Source of the DNA: Betaproteobacteria bacterium
GTDB lineage: Bacteria > Pseudomonadota > Gammaproteobacteria > Burkholderiales > SG8-39
Reading direction: 5' to 3'
Length of the DNA: 6,724 bases
NCBI GenBank assembly: GCA_029865405.1
Contig: JAOUGZ010000148.1
Coordinates: 1 to 6,724 of the forward strand
Shown: positions 5,572 to 6,724 of the stretch, piece after piece
Layout of the letters: the number at the start of each line of letters is the position of its first letter
How positions within the stretch are numbered: position 1 is the first letter of the stretch
Notes under the pieces: model-generated
Databases searched by the model: none
What the model saw: only the letters and a program-made list of their open reading frames with translations
What the model was told of the DNA's origin: nothing
Translations under genes and position numbers: made by a program

Positions 5572-6724
5572 GAGCGATGTGCGCCGCAGCCGCAGCGCGT
5601 TGGTAACCACGGACAGCGAGCTCGCCGCCATTGCCGCGCCGGCGACGATGGGCGAGAGCAGCAGCCCGAAAACGGGATAGAGGACGCCCGCAGCGATGGG
5701 AATGCCGAGCGCGTTGTAGCCGAACGCGAACACGAGATTCTGCCGGATATTTCGCATGGTGGCGCGAGAAAGTGCCGCTGCGCGCGCGATGCCGCGCAGG
5801 TCGCCCTTGACGAGCGTCACGCCCGCGCTCTCCATCGCGACGTCGGTACCGGTGCCCATGGCGATGCCCACATCGGCCTGCGCGAGCGCCGGCGCGTCGT
5901 TGATGCCGTCGCCCGCCATGGCGACCTTTCGCCCCTCGGACTGCAGGCGCTTCACTTCCAGCGCCTTGTTCTCGGGCAGCACTTCGCCCACCGCCTCGTC
6001 GATGCCGAGCTGGCGCGCGACGACCGCCGCCGTGCGCTTGGAGTCGCCGGTCAGCATGACGATGCGCACGCCGCGCTTCTTCAGCGCCGCGATCGCCTCG
6101 GGCGTGCTCTCCTTTACCGGGTCGGCCACCGCGGCGATGCCGTAGGTGCGCCCGTCCACGGCGAAGAAGACCACCGTCTTCGCCTCGCCGCGCCATCTTT
6201 CGGCCCGCTCTTCCCACGCGCCGGCATCGGCGCCGCGCTGCTGCAGGAAGGCGCGCGAACCGACCAGCACCTTGCGGCCATTGACGTGCCCCTCGACGCC
6301 CATGCCGTTTACCGCATCGAAGCCTTCCGCGCGCGCCGGGGCGATCTTGCGTGACTTCGCGCCCTCGACGATCGCGCTCGCGATCGGATGCTCGGAGAGC
6401 TGCTCGACGCCCGCGACGAGCGCGAGCGCCTCGGCCTCCTCCATGCCTTCGCAGGCGAAATCGGTGAGCGCGGGCTTGCCGAGCGTCAGCGTGCCGGTCT
6501 TGTCCACGACCACCGTGTCGATCTTGCGCATGTGCTCGATCGCCTCGCTGTTGCGGAACAGGATCCCCATGCTCGCGCCGCGGCCCATCGCCACGGTCAT
6601 CGAGATCGGCGTCGCCAGCCCCACGGCGCAGGGACAGGCGATGATCAGCACCGCCACCGAGTTCAGGAGCGCGTAGGTGAGCGCGGGTTCGGGGCCGAAC
6701 ATCCACCACACGAGCGCCGTGATT
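5569..6724 (-). CDS. Second Cu(I)-type P1B ATPase, C-terminal part (cut by right edge)
   Basis: C-terminal 385 codons of a heavy-metal P-type ATPase; the frame stays open to base 6724, so the N terminus, metal-binding domains and actuator domain lie outside. Present are the sixth-helix [12 protein letters not shown] motif (CPC at 6628-6636), DKTGT (6490-6504), SEHPIA, the TGDSKRTA hinge region, [11 protein letters not shown], and the last two helices with GYN and MAASS, the Cu(I) subgroup signature. It differs clearly from the CopA in this window (for example [20 protein letters not shown] after CPC), so it is a distinct paralogue rather than a recent copy. It is followed by the DUF302 gene with overlapping stop and ribosome site. 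It may be the slower, high-affinity type serving cuproprotein assembly or a CopF/SilP-like resistance pump; the missing N terminus would tell. Confidence 0.93.
   Translation of the reverse strand, partial: ITALVWWMFGPEPALTYALLNSVAVLIIACPCAVGLATPISMTVAMGRGASMGILFRNSEAIEHMRKIDTVVVDKTGTLTLGKPALTDFACEGMEEAEALALVAGVEQLSEHPIASAIVEGAKSRKIAPARAEGFDAVNGMGVEGHVNGRKVLVGSRAFLQQRGADAGAWEERAERWRGEAKTVVFFAVDGRTYGIAAVADPVKESTPEAIAALKKRGVRIVMLTGDSKRTAAVVARQLGIDEAVGEVLPENKALEVKRLQSEGRKVAMAGDGINDAPALAQADVGIAMGTGTDVAMESAGVTLVKGDLRGIARAAALSRATMRNIRQNLVFAFGYNALGIPIAAGVLYPVFGLLLSPIVAGAAMAASSLSVVTNALRLRRTSL

Noticed and set aside
5288..6709. Minus-strand 473-codon frame overlapping the second ATPase and DUF302 gene
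   Set aside because: Arg/Gly-rich translation in a shifted frame over genes with clear motifs.
1..6724. Mobile elements, CRISPR arrays, tRNA or rRNA genes
   Set aside because: No transposase or integrase motifs, terminal repeats, regularly spaced repeats or RNA gene structures were seen.

Overview
The window is a dense, G+C-rich bacterial copper-resistance locus. The very high G+C, the CueR-type regulator, the family resemblance of the copper chaperone and ATPases, and an adjoining Tat-exported multicopper oxidase suggest a proteobacterium, most likely a betaproteobacterium. That assignment is inference; no rRNA or other phylogenetic marker is present.

Layout from left to right: (1) 1-504 or 1-525, minus strand: N-terminal part of an exported multicopper oxidase, cut by the window edge. 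(2) 709-1428, minus: multi-pass membrane methyltransferase of the isoprenylcysteine carboxyl methyltransferase-like family. (3) 1519-1767, minus: CopZ-type cytosolic copper chaperone with an extra C-terminal Cys-Cys tail. (4) 1870-2124, minus: small lipoprotein of unknown function, preceded by a 12-codon mini-ORF (2121-2159). (5) 2312-4741, plus: complete Cu(I)-exporting P1B-1 ATPase (CopA). (6) 4744-5157, plus: CueR, in an operon with copA. (7) 5158-5559, minus: DUF302 protein. (8) 5569-6724, minus: C-terminal part of a second Cu(I)-type P1B ATPase, cut by the right edge and apparently translationally coupled to the DUF302 gene.

Three promoters have the MerR/CueR architecture: TTGACC, a 19-bp spacer carrying an imperfect dyad, and a CAGnnT -10 element. 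They face copZ (1805-1835), the lipoprotein gene (2190-2220) and copA (2248-2278). The last two are back to back. The likely circuit is: Cu(I) binds CueR (Ser82, Cys117, Cys125); CueR twists open the three promoters; CopZ carries Cu(I) to CopA; CopA pumps it to the periplasm; there the multicopper oxidase may oxidise it to Cu(II). cueR is co-transcribed with copA, so induction also raises its own regulator.

The least expected structure is the lipoprotein leader. Its promoter resembles the copZ promoter (26 of 31 positions), and further downstream the leader carries a copy of the copZ start region (22 of 26 positions). That copy encodes a mini-ORF beginning MIELR, as CopZ does, whose stop overlaps the lipoprotein start (ATGA). 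Its ATG lies in a perfect 9-bp inverted repeat. The likely origin is duplication of copZ control DNA followed by decay of the chaperone reading frame, leaving a structured, possibly coupling, leader. The membrane methyltransferase, the small lipoprotein and the Cys-Cys tail of the chaperone are the parts of the locus whose roles are not explained by the known Cue system.
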